From: Microbacterium sp. Yaish 1
GTDB taxonomy: Bacteria; Actinomycetota; Actinomycetes; Actinomycetales; Microbacteriaceae
DNA length: 64,000 bases
Assembly: GCF_002245215.1 (NCBI RefSeq)
Contig: NZ_NPMR01000001.1
Location: forward strand, 1,671,593 to 1,735,592
Direction of reading: 5' to 3'
This document shows, piece after piece, positions 52,825 to 60,983 of the stretch. Numbering within the stretch: the first letter of the stretch is position 1; every line of letters starts with the position of its first letter. The notes under the pieces were generated by a model that worked only from the letters and a program-made list of their open reading frames with translations, was not told the origin of the DNA and did not search any database. The position numbers and the translations under genes were made by a program.

Positions 52825-53969
52825 CGCTCTGTCTCCGCTGCTCTTCTCGTCGAGTCGCCAGGAAGTGCGGGTCCGGCGGGGGCGGCATCCGCAGAGTTCG
52901 GCGAGTCGACGGGGGAAGGGGAAGGGGAAGGGGAAGGAGAGGGCAGGGCGGGCTGCTGCTGCGTGATGCAGTGGATGCCGCCGCCGCGGGCGAAGAGCGG
53001 CCGGGCGTCGACGGTCACGATGCGACGGCCGGGATAAGCGTCGGCGAGGATGCCGCGGGCGCGGTCGTCGGCCACGGGGTCGCCGAAGCCGCAGGCGATC
53101 ACCCCGCCGTTGACGACGAGGTGATTGACGTAGCTGAAGTCGACGAAGCCCTCGTCATCGCGCAGCTGCGCGGGGCCGGGCAGGTCGACGATCTCGAGGC
53201 GCCGGCCGGCGGCATCCGTCGCGGCTTCGAGGGCGGCGCGGATCTCGGGCATCACGGCGTGGTCGGGGTGCGCGGGGTCGGGCTGCGCGTGCAGCAGCAC
53301 ACGGCCGGGCGCGGCGAAGGTCGCCACGATGTCGACGTGGCCGTTCGTGCCGAACTCGTCGTAGTCGCGCGTGAGCCCGCGGGGCAGCCAGATGGCCGTG
53401 TCGGCGCCGATCGTGCGCAGCATCTCGGCCTCGACGCGCGCCCGGTCGGCGAAGGGATTGCGTCGCGCGTCGAGCTGGACGGTCTCGGTCAGCAGCACGG
53501 TGCCCGCACCGTCGACGTGGATGCCGCCGCCCTCGTTGACGAGCATCGAGCTGACCAGCTCCGCTCCGACATGGGCCGCGACGAGGCGGGCGTGCTCGGC
53601 GGAGAGACGCCAGTCTGCCCAGTCGGGAGCGCCCCACCCGTTGAAGATCCAGTCGACGGCACCGAGCACGCCCGGCCGGTCGTCGTCGACGACGAATGTG
53701 GGACCGTGGTCGCGCATCCAAAACTCGTCGACGGGCGTCTCGTGCTGCTCGACCCCGCTGCCGAGGAGGTCGCGCGCTCGCGCCGTCTCAGTCGGATCGA
53801 CCAGCATCGAGACGGGCTCGAACTCGGCCACGGCGCGGGCGACCGCGGTCCAGGCGGCGTACCCTTCGGCGCGATCCGCCTCGGTGTCGCCGAGGGTGAA
53901 CCCGACGCGCGGGAAGGCCATCCAGGTGCGCTCGTGCGGCGCGGTCTCGGCCGGCATCCTCCAGGGCAT
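52821..53969 (-). CDS. aguA: Agmatine deiminase family protein
   Basis: A 382-aa guanidino-group-modifying enzyme (agmatine to N-carbamoylputrescine and ammonia). Family motifs: WMAFP near the start, FWMRDHGPTFVV, NGWGAPDWADW, NEGGGIHVDGAGTVLLTE, RDYDEFGTNGHVDIVATF and the catalytic-Cys motif GGGIHCITQQ. The last ~45 residues are a low-complexity Pro-Ser extension encoded by a hexanucleotide repeat. GGAGGAA precedes the ATG. It is divergent from a TetR gene, with the palindrome TTGATCA-GT-TGATCAA between them. Confidence 0.92.
   Translation of the reverse strand: MPWRMPAETAPHERTWMAFPRVGFTLGDTEADRAEGYAAWTAVARAVAEFEPVSMLVDPTETARARDLLGSGVEQHETPVDEFWMRDHGPTFVVDDDRPGVLGAVDWIFNGWGAPDWADWRLSAEHARLVAAHVGAELVSSMLVNEGGGIHVDGAGTVLLTETVQLDARRNPFADRARVEAEMLRTIGADTAIWLPRGLTRDYDEFGTNGHVDIVATFAAPGRVLLHAQPDPAHPDHAVMPEIRAALEAATDAAGRRLEIVDLPGPAQLRDDEGFVDFSYVNHLVVNGGVIACGFGDPVADDRARGILADAYPGRRIVTVDARPLFARGGGIHCITQQQPALPSPSPSPSPSPVDSPNSADAAPAGPALPGDSTRRAAETER
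52912..52941. repeat. Hexanucleotide microsatellite in the aguA tail
   Basis: About five tandem copies of GGGGAA (plus strand) encode alternating Pro-Ser at the C-terminus. Length change by whole units would keep the frame. Confidence 0.8.
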
Positions 53970-53988
53970 CGCGTTCCTCCGGATCTAG

Positions 53989-54004
53989 TTGATCAGTTGA
54001 TCAA
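53989..54004. promoter_or_regulatory. Operator palindrome between aguA and TetR gene
   Basis: TTGATCA-GT-TGATCAA is a perfect 7+2+7 palindrome in the 63-bp gap between divergent start codons, 20 bp before the aguA ATG. It is a probable TetR binding site. Confidence 0.6.
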
Positions 54005-54032
54005 TTGCTGGGAAGCGTACAGACTGGCGGGC

Positions 54033-54740
54033 ATGGCGTCAAAGGATTCCGCGGGGCGAGCGCGGCTGAGCGGAGAACAGCGCCGCGCGCAGATCGCCGC
54101 CGCCGCCGAGCGCATCGCCCGCGAGCAGGGACTGAGCGCGGTGACCCTCCGTGCCGTCGCGGCGTCGGTCGGCGTCGGCCCGGCGCTCGTCGCGCACCAT
54201 GCCCCGAGCATGGACGACGTCGTGGCCGGTGCGTTCGACACGATCGTCGCGGCTGAACTGCGCGATCTCGTCCTGATCGCCGATAGGGCGAGCCGGGCTG
54301 TTCGCGACGCCGGTGACGGCCGCACTCCCGCTTCGAACACCGACGCTGATTCCGGTGCCGCGGCAGCCCTCGCGGCTGTTCTCGCCACTCTCCTCGACGG
54401 GTCGCGTGCGGACGTCACCCTTGTCTGGGTGCAGTCCTGGGCTCTCGGCGGACGCAATGCTGCGCTCGCCGAGCGGGTGCGGGCCCAGATGGATGCCTGG
54501 ACCCGCTTCCTCGCCGGCATCGTGCGGTCCGGCGTCGCATCCGGGTGCTTCCGTGTCACCGATCCCGAGGCCGTCGCCGCGCAGTTGCTCGGCATGATCG
54601 ACGGACTCAACGCGCACGCCCTCGTGTCGTGGCGTGACGCGGACGAGCGCTCACGCCTGATGGCGCTGTCGGCGGGAGCGATGCTCGGGATCGACGCGGA
54701 GACGCTGCTCACAGGCGATGCTGCACTTCCCCACCCATAA
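54033..54740 (+). CDS. TetR-family regulator (divergent from aguA operon)
   Basis: A 235-aa repressor. HTH: AERIAREQGLSAVTLRAVAA and SVGVGPALVAHHAPSMDDVV; helical C-terminal domain with WVQSWALGGRNAALAERVRA and LGMIDGLNAHALVSW. ATG 54033 is the first in-frame start after the operator; the long upstream extension of this frame lies antisense to aguA and is not protein-like. Probably controls the aguA-amidase-decarboxylase genes and itself through the TTGATCA palindrome. Its 3' end overlaps the convergent amidohydrolase gene by 32 bp. Confidence 0.85.
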   Translation: MASKDSAGRARLSGEQRRAQIAAAAERIAREQGLSAVTLRAVAASVGVGPALVAHHAPSMDDVVAGAFDTIVAAELRDLVLIADRASRAVRDAGDGRTPASNTDADSGAAAALAAVLATLLDGSRADVTLVWVQSWALGGRNAALAERVRAQMDAWTRFLAGIVRSGVASGCFRVTDPEAVAAQLLGMIDGLNAHALVSWRDADERSRLMALSAGAMLGIDAETLLTGDAALPHP

Positions 54741-56328
54741 CAGTCAGCACGACCCGGCCGCCGAGCAGCGAGCCCGGGCCGTCCCGGAACGGGTCGATGT
54801 CGAGCACCGCGAAGTCCGCGACGCAGCCAGCCTCGAGTCGGCCCCGGTCTTCGGCGCCGACGACGGACGCGGCGGCCTCGCGGGTGGCATGCGCGATCGC
54901 CTCGGCGAGCGTCACCGCCCCCGCAGGGTCGTAGGGTTCGAATGCGGGATCGAGAGCCGAACGGCGGGTAGCCGCGACGTACAGGTTGGCAAGGGCATCA
55001 TGGGGTGCTGTTGGGGCATCGGTCGAGAACGCCAGACGTGCGCCGGCATCGAGATACTCGCGCCAAGGGAAGGCGCGTTCGGTCCGCTCGTCGCCGAGCA
55101 TCGCGGCCCAGTTGGCGAAGATCGCCGGATCGGCGTGAACGGGCTGCATTGATGCCGTCACGCCGAGTCGTGCCATCCGCCCCGCCGTTTCGTGCGCCGC
55201 GTACTCGAGGTGCTCGATGCGGTGGCGGCGAGAGCGGTTCGGCTCTGCCGCGGCGGCGGCCTCGAGCGCGTCGAGAGCGATGTCGCTCGCGCGGTCGCCG
55301 ATGGCATGCAGGGCGATCTGCAGACCGGCGGCATCGGCTGCGGCGACGACGGGATCGAGGTGATGCGCGGGCCAGATCGGCTCGGCGTTCGAACCGTCGG
55401 CGTAGGGATGCCGCATTGCGGCGGTGCACGCGTCGATCACGCCGTCGAGCACGAGCTTGATCCCGATGATCCGGATCACCGCGTCCGAGGTCTCACGGGC
55501 CAGCTCGGCCGCGCGTGCGACCTGGGCCAGGTTCTGTTCGTGGTCGCCGGTGTTGACGACGAGCCAGTGCGCGGACACCCGCAGGGGGAGCGTCCCGCCC
55601 CGGCGTGCAGCGGCTCTCCGGAGCGCGGCGAGTGCGCGGTCATCGAAGGCCATGTCGACGACCGTCGTCACGCCGCTCGCGACGTAGGCCGCCAGCATCC
55701 GCTCGACGGCGTCGTCGCGGTCGGCGTCGGTGGACACCTCGGCGAGCAGGCCCCAGGCGAGCTGCTGGGCGGCGGTCTCGTACAGCATCCCGTCCGCGTG
55801 CCCGTCCGCGTCCCGGGAGATCCGGCCTCCGATCGGGTCGGGGGTGTCGTCATGGATGCCGAGCTCGGCGAGCGCGGCTGAGTTGACCCAGCATGAGTGC
55901 AGGTCGTTCGCATCGAGGTAGACCGGGACGTCGCTGACGACGGCGTCGATCATCGCCGCGGTCGGGCGCTGCGGGCCCACGGAATCGAACAGCCATCCCC
56001 GGCCGAGGATGCGGGTTGCCCGGGGTGCAGTCTCGCGAGCCGCGCGCAGCCGCTCCTGTATCTCGGTGAGGTCCCGCGCGTCGGTGAGCTCGACTTTGCC
56101 GAGCGCCTCGCCGAGCATGACCAGGTGGGTGTGGACGTCTGCGAACCCGGGGACGACGAGACGCCCGCCGAGGTCGACCGCTCGAGCATCGGCGCCTGCG
56201 GCGGAACGCGCACCGGAATCGTCGCCGACGAACGCGAGGCGCCCGTCGTCGACCACCAGGGCCTCCGCCCACTCGGCATCCGTCGCGCCGGTGAAGATCC
56301 GACCGCCGGTGTAGAGCTCGCGCGTCAT
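54709..56328 (-). CDS. Amidohydrolase family protein (YtcJ-like)
   Basis: A 539-aa metal-dependent hydrolase. VPGFADVHTHLVMLGEALG has the HxH metal motif; the LVLDGVIDACTAAM region, IALHAIGDRASDIALDALEA (His), RIEHLEYA (His) and AFSTDAPTAPHDALANLY (Asp) follow, as in N-substituted formamide deformylase/YtcJ enzymes. ATG 56328 overlaps the MFS stop by ATGA, so transporter and hydrolase are coupled and probably act on the same imported amide or carbamate. Substrate unknown. Confidence 0.88.
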   Translation of the reverse strand: MTRELYTGGRIFTGATDAEWAEALVVDDGRLAFVGDDSGARSAAGADARAVDLGGRLVVPGFADVHTHLVMLGEALGKVELTDARDLTEIQERLRAARETAPRATRILGRGWLFDSVGPQRPTAAMIDAVVSDVPVYLDANDLHSCWVNSAALAELGIHDDTPDPIGGRISRDADGHADGMLYETAAQQLAWGLLAEVSTDADRDDAVERMLAAYVASGVTTVVDMAFDDRALAALRRAAARRGGTLPLRVSAHWLVVNTGDHEQNLAQVARAAELARETSDAVIRIIGIKLVLDGVIDACTAAMRHPYADGSNAEPIWPAHHLDPVVAAADAAGLQIALHAIGDRASDIALDALEAAAAAEPNRSRRHRIEHLEYAAHETAGRMARLGVTASMQPVHADPAIFANWAAMLGDERTERAFPWREYLDAGARLAFSTDAPTAPHDALANLYVAATRRSALDPAFEPYDPAGAVTLAEAIAHATREAAASVVGAEDRGRLEAGCVADFAVLDIDPFRDGPGSLLGGRVVLTVMGGEVQHRL

Positions 56329-57572
56329 GCCGCGACCTCGGTGTCGCGGACGAGGGCGGTCCGTGAGTCGACACGTTGCGAGACCCGCGCGATCGCTGCA
56401 GCGGGAATCGCCAGGGCGAGGCTCGCGACCGCCAGGACGGTGACGAATCCGACGTAGCCCGCGATGCTCACGATGGCCGCACCGATGACGGGCGTGAGTG
56501 CGGAGCCGACGAGGTACACGGCCATGAGCGGACCCGACCAGCGGCCGGTCTCGTCGAGTGCGGAGGCCGTCGCGACGAAGAACATGAACGACATCGCGTA
56601 GACGGTGTTCCAGATGATGAACACGGCGATGAACAGGGTCGGGTCGGTGACGAACCCGAGTGCGATCTTCAGCGCGCCGCCCGTCACCAGCAGCACCGTG
56701 AGGGGGATGACCCGCCCGAAGCGGTTGCCGGCGATCATCAACCCCACCGAGCCCAGCAGGCCGCCCGCGGTCGCGCCGCTCAGCGCTACACCGAGCCCTT
56801 CTGCCGTGAGGCCCGTCTGGTCTCCTCCCATGACGCCGGCCATGGCCCACAGCGAGTCCTCGCTGGCGGCCCAGAGGGCGAAGACGACCAGGATGCCGAA
56901 GCCGGCCCAGGCGGCGCGGGCCTCCGCCGGCCGACGTACGCGCAGGGTGCCGGTCCTGGGGATCTCGATCGGCATTGCCTCTGCCGGGGCGGCGGGACCG
57001 CGGTCGTCGGACATGGGGGCCGCAGGCAGCCAGCGCGAAGCCGCGAGACCGAGAAGCGAGAAGACCGCGAGGGTGCCGAACACGTCGATCGCGGCCAGGC
57101 CCATGAGCGGAACGATCGCGAGGACGATCGTGATGACCCCCCGGTTGGCCAACCCGTAGAAGCCGGCGGCGCGGTCGGGATTGCGGAAGGCGGCCAGCGC
57201 CGCACCCGACGCCGCCACAGCCCCGCCGGCACCGAGCCCGCCGATGAACAGTCCCGCTATCACGAGCGCGCCTATGCCCCCGAGCGCGGCGGCGCCGAAG
57301 CCGATCGCACCGAGCCCCAAGCCGACCCGCGCGACCGCGAGGCGCCGAGGGCCTGCGCACAGCGGCGCGATCGCGAGCCCGGCGACGGCGGTCGCGAGCA
57401 GCGTCGCGGTCACGATCCAGCTCGCGGTGAGGGTATCGAGCTCGAGCTCTTCCCGGAGCGCCGTGATCATGTACGGCGAGAGGTTCACTCCGAGGTAGCC
57501 GGCGATGCCGATGATGAAGGTCGAGCTCGCGGTGGGCCAGCGCAGGGGGACGCGCAGGGACAGGTCGGTCAT
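56325..57572 (-). CDS. MFS transporter coupled to the amidohydrolase
   Basis: A 415-aa transporter with about 12 membrane helices (TASSTFIIGIAGYLGVNLSP; SWIVTATLLATAVAGLAIAP; IGALVIAGLFIGGLGAGGAV and so on). AGGAGAA stands 5 nt before the ATG. It heads a two-gene unit with the amidohydrolase and is divergent from a TetR gene across a region containing the ACCGAA-n5-TTCGGT palindrome. Confidence 0.85.
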   Translation of the reverse strand: MTDLSLRVPLRWPTASSTFIIGIAGYLGVNLSPYMITALREELELDTLTASWIVTATLLATAVAGLAIAPLCAGPRRLAVARVGLGLGAIGFGAAALGGIGALVIAGLFIGGLGAGGAVAASGAALAAFRNPDRAAGFYGLANRGVITIVLAIVPLMGLAAIDVFGTLAVFSLLGLAASRWLPAAPMSDDRGPAAPAEAMPIEIPRTGTLRVRRPAEARAAWAGFGILVVFALWAASEDSLWAMAGVMGGDQTGLTAEGLGVALSGATAGGLLGSVGLMIAGNRFGRVIPLTVLLVTGGALKIALGFVTDPTLFIAVFIIWNTVYAMSFMFFVATASALDETGRWSGPLMAVYLVGSALTPVIGAAIVSIAGYVGFVTVLAVASLALAIPAAAIARVSQRVDSRTALVRDTEVAA

Positions 57573-57628
57573 GGGTTCTCCTGTTCGTTCGGGCACGACG
57601 GTGTGCGGAGGCGAGGTCTCGCGGGTTT

Positions 57629-57645
57629 ACCGAACGGTATTCGGT
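57629..57645. promoter_or_regulatory. Operator palindrome between MFS and TetR genes
   Basis: ACCGAA-CGGTA-TTCGGT (perfect 6-bp arms, 5-nt spacer) overlaps a TATTGT-like -10 box for the TetR gene. Confidence 0.55.
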
Positions 57646-57726
57646 TATTGTTACCACCACGTGACGGATCTGAGAAGGGCGGATCTCGCGATTACGCTGA
57701 GGCTGAGCAGATCCGAAGGGAATCCG

Positions 57727-58353
57727 ATGCCCCGACCCCGGCAAGCGCTGCTGTCGCCAGACGTCATAGCCGACGCCGCGATGGCGCTGATCGACTCGGG
57801 GTCGCCGTTCGGGGTCAACGCCCTCGCTCGCAGGCTCGGAGTCACTGCGTCGTCCCTCTACCACCACGTCGACGGCCACGACGCGATCATCGAACTCGTA
57901 CGGGGCCGTCTCGTGCGCCGGTACACCCCCGACCTTCCCCGCGGCACCTGGGAGGAGATCGTCGAGCGGACGGTGCGGCTGCAGCGTGCCATGTATGCCG
58001 GTCATCCCGCGCTCGTTCCGCTCATCGTCGGCAAGACCATCACTGATGAGGGGGTCATCGAACAGTACGACGTCCTTGCCACGGCGCTCGTCGAGGGAGG
58101 CTTCCCGCGCGCGGACGTGCTCTCGATCGTCGCCGTGATCGATTCGTTCGCTCTGGGGTTCGGTCTCGACCTGGCCTCGCCGGAGAACATCTGGGAGCCC
58201 GAGAACGACACGCGCACGCTCGGCGCCCTCATCGCCGACGGGCCGAGCGGTCGCGAACGCAGCGACCGCGCTTTCGAGGTCGGGCTCGCCGTGCTGCTCG
58301 ACGGACTCCGCTCGCGCCTCGCCGCGAGCGCGCCGCCTGACCCGGAGCACTGA
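57727..58353 (+). CDS. TetR-family regulator with TetR_C_1-like domain
   Basis: A 208-aa repressor: HTH segment ALIDSGSPFGVNALARRLGV then TASSLYHHVDGHDAIIELVR; C-terminal helical domain of the antibiotic-type TetR group (GKTITDEGVIEQYDVLATAL, FALGFGLDLASPENIWEP). GAAGGGAA precedes the ATG. Divergent from the MFS-amidohydrolase pair, it is the likely regulator acting at ACCGAA-n5-TTCGGT. The ligand may be the transported amide. Confidence 0.85.
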   Translation: MPRPRQALLSPDVIADAAMALIDSGSPFGVNALARRLGVTASSLYHHVDGHDAIIELVRGRLVRRYTPDLPRGTWEEIVERTVRLQRAMYAGHPALVPLIVGKTITDEGVIEQYDVLATALVEGGFPRADVLSIVAVIDSFALGFGLDLASPENIWEPENDTRTLGALIADGPSGRERSDRAFEVGLAVLLDGLRSRLAASAPPDPEH

Positions 58354-58446
58354 ACCGCTGTCACAGGCGGCGTCGATTCTCAACCCGTCGGCGGGTGGGG
58401 CGCTGGGCCCCTACGGTGGGAGCACGCACGCGAGGGGGACACGGCC

Positions 58447-59115
58447 ATGTCACATCGAGCACTCGTCCTGACCGGATCGGGTCGGTACGCCGACCCGTGG
58501 CATCCCTTCGCGGAGGTCGGGGCCGAGGTCGCCGACATCCTCCGCCACCGCGACTGGGACGTCGCCGTGTCGGACGACGTCGACCAGGGCATGGCGAACC
58601 TCGAGGGTTACGACCTCGTCGCGGTCTGCGCGGGCGATCCCTGGCGCGGCGGCAGCAGCCTGACCCGCGGCGCCCCGCCGTCGTCGGTGGCGGGATTCGC
58701 CGCGGCGCTCGAGCGCGGCATCGGAGTGCTGGCCGTGCACTCGGCCGTCTCGTCGCTGCGCGATTATCCGGAGTGGGCACCGGCGCTCGGCGCGATCTGG
58801 CTGCCCGAGCTCTCGTTCCACCCGGAGGCGGGCGAGATGACGGTGCAGGTGGAGCCGGAAGCCGTGCCCGTCGAGGTTCCCACGACGTTCCACACGCACG
58901 ATGAGCGCTACTGCGCGCTGCAGCGGCTCGGGCAGCGAACCGTCGTGGCGTGGCACGAGGGCGACGGCGCGAAGGAGGCCGCGGCGTGGGTGCGGGAGTA
59001 CGGTGGCGGCCGCGTCGCGGTCGACGTGCTCGGTCACGACGCGCGCGCGTTCGAAGCCTCGGGGCACCGCACGCTCGTCGCCGCTCTCGCGGCTTGGGCG
59101 GTCGCGGGCAGCTGA
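58447..59115 (+). CDS. ThuA-like domain protein
   Basis: A 222-aa class I glutamine amidotransferase-like fold of the ThuA (trehalose utilisation) family: HRALVLTGSGRYADPWHPFA, GVLAVHSAVSSLRDYPEWAP, VPTTFHTHDERYCALQRLG and VAVDVLGHDARAFEASGHRT. No catalytic Cys of amidotransferases. The role in trehalose or other sugar metabolism is known only genetically for the family. A TACGGT -10 box (58412-58417) lies 30 bp upstream. It stands alone, convergent with the siroheme operon. Confidence 0.85.
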   Translation: MSHRALVLTGSGRYADPWHPFAEVGAEVADILRHRDWDVAVSDDVDQGMANLEGYDLVAVCAGDPWRGGSSLTRGAPPSSVAGFAAALERGIGVLAVHSAVSSLRDYPEWAPALGAIWLPELSFHPEAGEMTVQVEPEAVPVEVPTTFHTHDERYCALQRLGQRTVVAWHEGDGAKEAAAWVREYGGGRVAVDVLGHDARAFEASGHRTLVAALAAWAVAGS

Positions 59116-59142
59116 GTCCCCCGCGTGAGACGTTCTGAGGCG

Positions 59143-59841
59143 TCAGCGCAGCGCAGCGCGGTACCGCTCGACGACGACGGCCGCCACCGCGTCGTCGGGG
59201 GCGAGAGGGTCGGTCACGACGTCGGCGCCGGCGCCCGCGATCACGCCCGCGAAGTGCCCGGGCGCGAGGACGTAGCTCGCGGCGAAGACTCGCCTCGCCC
59301 CGGCGGAGCGCGCGGCCGCGACCGCGGCGCCGATGCGGATGCCGGCTCCGGCGGCGAAGCCCACCGACACCGGCATCCCCAGGTGCGCGGCCAGCAGCTC
59401 GGCCATCGCCGCGACGTCGACCTCGGCCGCCGGGTCGGACGATCCCGCCGCTGCGAGCACGACGGCCTCGGCGCCCGGCTGCGCGCCGCCCGCGCCCAGG
59501 CCGGCGGCGCGCAGTCGCTCGGCGAGCAGACCGGCCAGCAGGTCGTGCGGTCCCAGTGCGGGCGTCGCGAGGCACGGGCCGTGGGCCGCCGCGACCGCGC
59601 GCGCGATGTCGACCCGCGTGTGGAAGCCGGTGGAGAGCAGCAGAGGCACCACGACGGATGCCGCCCCCGCGGGCACGCCCGCCACGACGGCGTCGATCTC
59701 GGGCTGCTGCACGTCGACGAACGCCTCCTCGACCAGCACCCCCGGGAGCATGTCTCGGACCCGGGACACCACCCCGGCGATCGCGGCGCGCCCCTCGCGG
59801 GAGCTCGTCCCGTGGGAGCAGGCGATGAGGACCGGCGTCAT
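59143..59841 (-). CDS. CbiX/SirB-like sirohydrochlorin chelatase
   Basis: A 232-aa duplicated-fold chelatase that inserts Fe(II) into sirohydrochlorin to give siroheme. LIACSHGTSSREGRAAIAGV with the metal His, VVVPLLLSTGFHTRVDIARA (second His), and the C-terminal repeat AVVLAAAGSSDPAAEVDVAA and RVFAASYVLAPGHFAGVIAG. Starts at ATG 59841 overlapping the hemD stop (ATGA). Last gene of the nitrite-reductase/siroheme operon. Confidence 0.9.
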   Translation of the reverse strand: MTPVLIACSHGTSSREGRAAIAGVVSRVRDMLPGVLVEEAFVDVQQPEIDAVVAGVPAGAASVVVPLLLSTGFHTRVDIARAVAAAHGPCLATPALGPHDLLAGLLAERLRAAGLGAGGAQPGAEAVVLAAAGSSDPAAEVDVAAMAELLAAHLGMPVSVGFAAGAGIRIGAAVAAARSAGARRVFAASYVLAPGHFAGVIAGAGADVVTDPLAPDDAVAAVVVERYRAALR

Positions 59842-60983
59842 GGTGTCGCTCCCGTCGTCGTGAGGTCGAGGCGGTAGCCGCGCTTGACGACCGTCCGGAT
59901 GAGGCCGGAGCACCCGAGCGCTTCGCGCGTGCGGGCGATCGCGACGTCGAGGGCGTGGTCGCCGGCGCTCGAACGCGGAAGCGACCGCTGCAGGTGGGCG
60001 CGGCTGACGACGCCGCCCGCCGCGGTGAACAGCGCTTCGAGGATGAGGGTGGAGGTCGGTGAGAGCGGGATGACGCGGCCATCGAGAACGGCGGCCGCGC
60101 TGCGCAGCTCCAGCCGTCCCGCCGGCGTCGGGAGCGAAGGCGCGTGCCCGCCGCCGAAGTGGGTGACCACGGCACGGACGAGCGAGCCCAGCCGCCCGCG
60201 CTCGGCGATGAGAGGTTCCGCTCCGGCGCCGCGGAGGGGAGCCGCGGTGATCGGCCCGACGGCCGCGAGAAGCAGCCGCCGGCCCCGCGCCCGCCGGACG
60301 ATCTCGTCGATGACACCCTCCCGCCGGGCCGTCGCGATCCATTCCGCTGCGCCCGGAGCGGACGTGAACAGCACGGCGTCGACCTCGCCCTGCGCGGTCG
60401 CGACGACCGAGCGCGCGACGGCCGCCGGATCCGGCGGCGGCCCCCACCGGTACACCGTGAGGCTGACGACATCCGCGCCCGCCCCCGTGAACAGTTCGTC
60501 GAGGCCGTCGGCTCCGGAACCGTGATGCTGCACCGCGACGCGGCGACCGCGCACGCCTTCGGCGAGCAGGAACTCGCCGAGCTCGCCAGAGGTCTCCGAC
60601 TCGGCGACCCAGTCGGCCAGCAGGCCCGCTTGCTGGATCGCGCCGCGCGCCTTGGGCCCGCGGGCAACGATCTGGGCGCCCGCGAAGGCGTCGTGCAGAT
60701 CGTCGAGGAGCCCGGCTTCGTCGGCTGCCTCCATCCAGCCCCGGAATCCCACGCCCGTCGTCACGACGACGACATCCGGCGGATCGGCGATCAGCGAGCG
60801 CGTCGCCGAGATGAGAGCCTCGTCATCGATGTGCGGCACGATGCTCAGCGCCGGGGCATGGCGCACGGTCGCTCCGTGCCGCTCGAGCGCCGTCGCGAGC
60901 TCGTTCGATCGACGATCGACGGCGATGACGATCGTGCAGCCGCCGAGGGCGGCCGAGAGCGCGGGACGGACGGACTGGTTCAC
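59838..60983 (-). CDS. hemD: Uroporphyrinogen-III synthase fused to a winged-helix domain
   Basis: A 381-aa bifunctional-looking protein. Residues 1 to about 265 are HemD-like (TIVIAVDRRSNELATALERH, VVVVTTGVGFRGWMEAADEA, VDAVLFTSAPGAAEWIATA); residues about 285-378 are an OmpR/PhoB-type winged helix (GRVIPLSPTSTLILEALFTA, VVSRAHLQRSLPRSSAGDHA, CSGLIRTVVKRGYRLDL). Fusions of this kind occur in actinobacteria and may couple tetrapyrrole synthesis with nir/nar transcription. GTG start overlapping the cysG-like stop. Confidence 0.88.
   Translation of the reverse strand: MNQSVRPALSAALGGCTIVIAVDRRSNELATALERHGATVRHAPALSIVPHIDDEALISATRSLIADPPDVVVVTTGVGFRGWMEAADEAGLLDDLHDAFAGAQIVARGPKARGAIQQAGLLADWVAESETSGELGEFLLAEGVRGRRVAVQHHGSGADGLDELFTGAGADVVSLTVYRWGPPPDPAAVARSVVATAQGEVDAVLFTSAPGAAEWIATARREGVIDEIVRRARGRRLLLAAVGPITAAPLRGAGAEPLIAERGRLGSLVRAVVTHFGGGHAPSLPTPAGRLELRSAAAVLDGRVIPLSPTSTLILEALFTAAGGVVSRAHLQRSLPRSSAGDHALDVAIARTREALGCSGLIRTVVKRGYRLDLTTTGATP

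Noticed and set aside
54709..58383. Reading the amidohydrolase as a 1224-aa protein extending over the MFS gene
   Set aside because: The extra N-terminal part is the MFS gene in another frame; the ATG at 56328 overlaps the MFS stop and starts the real domain.
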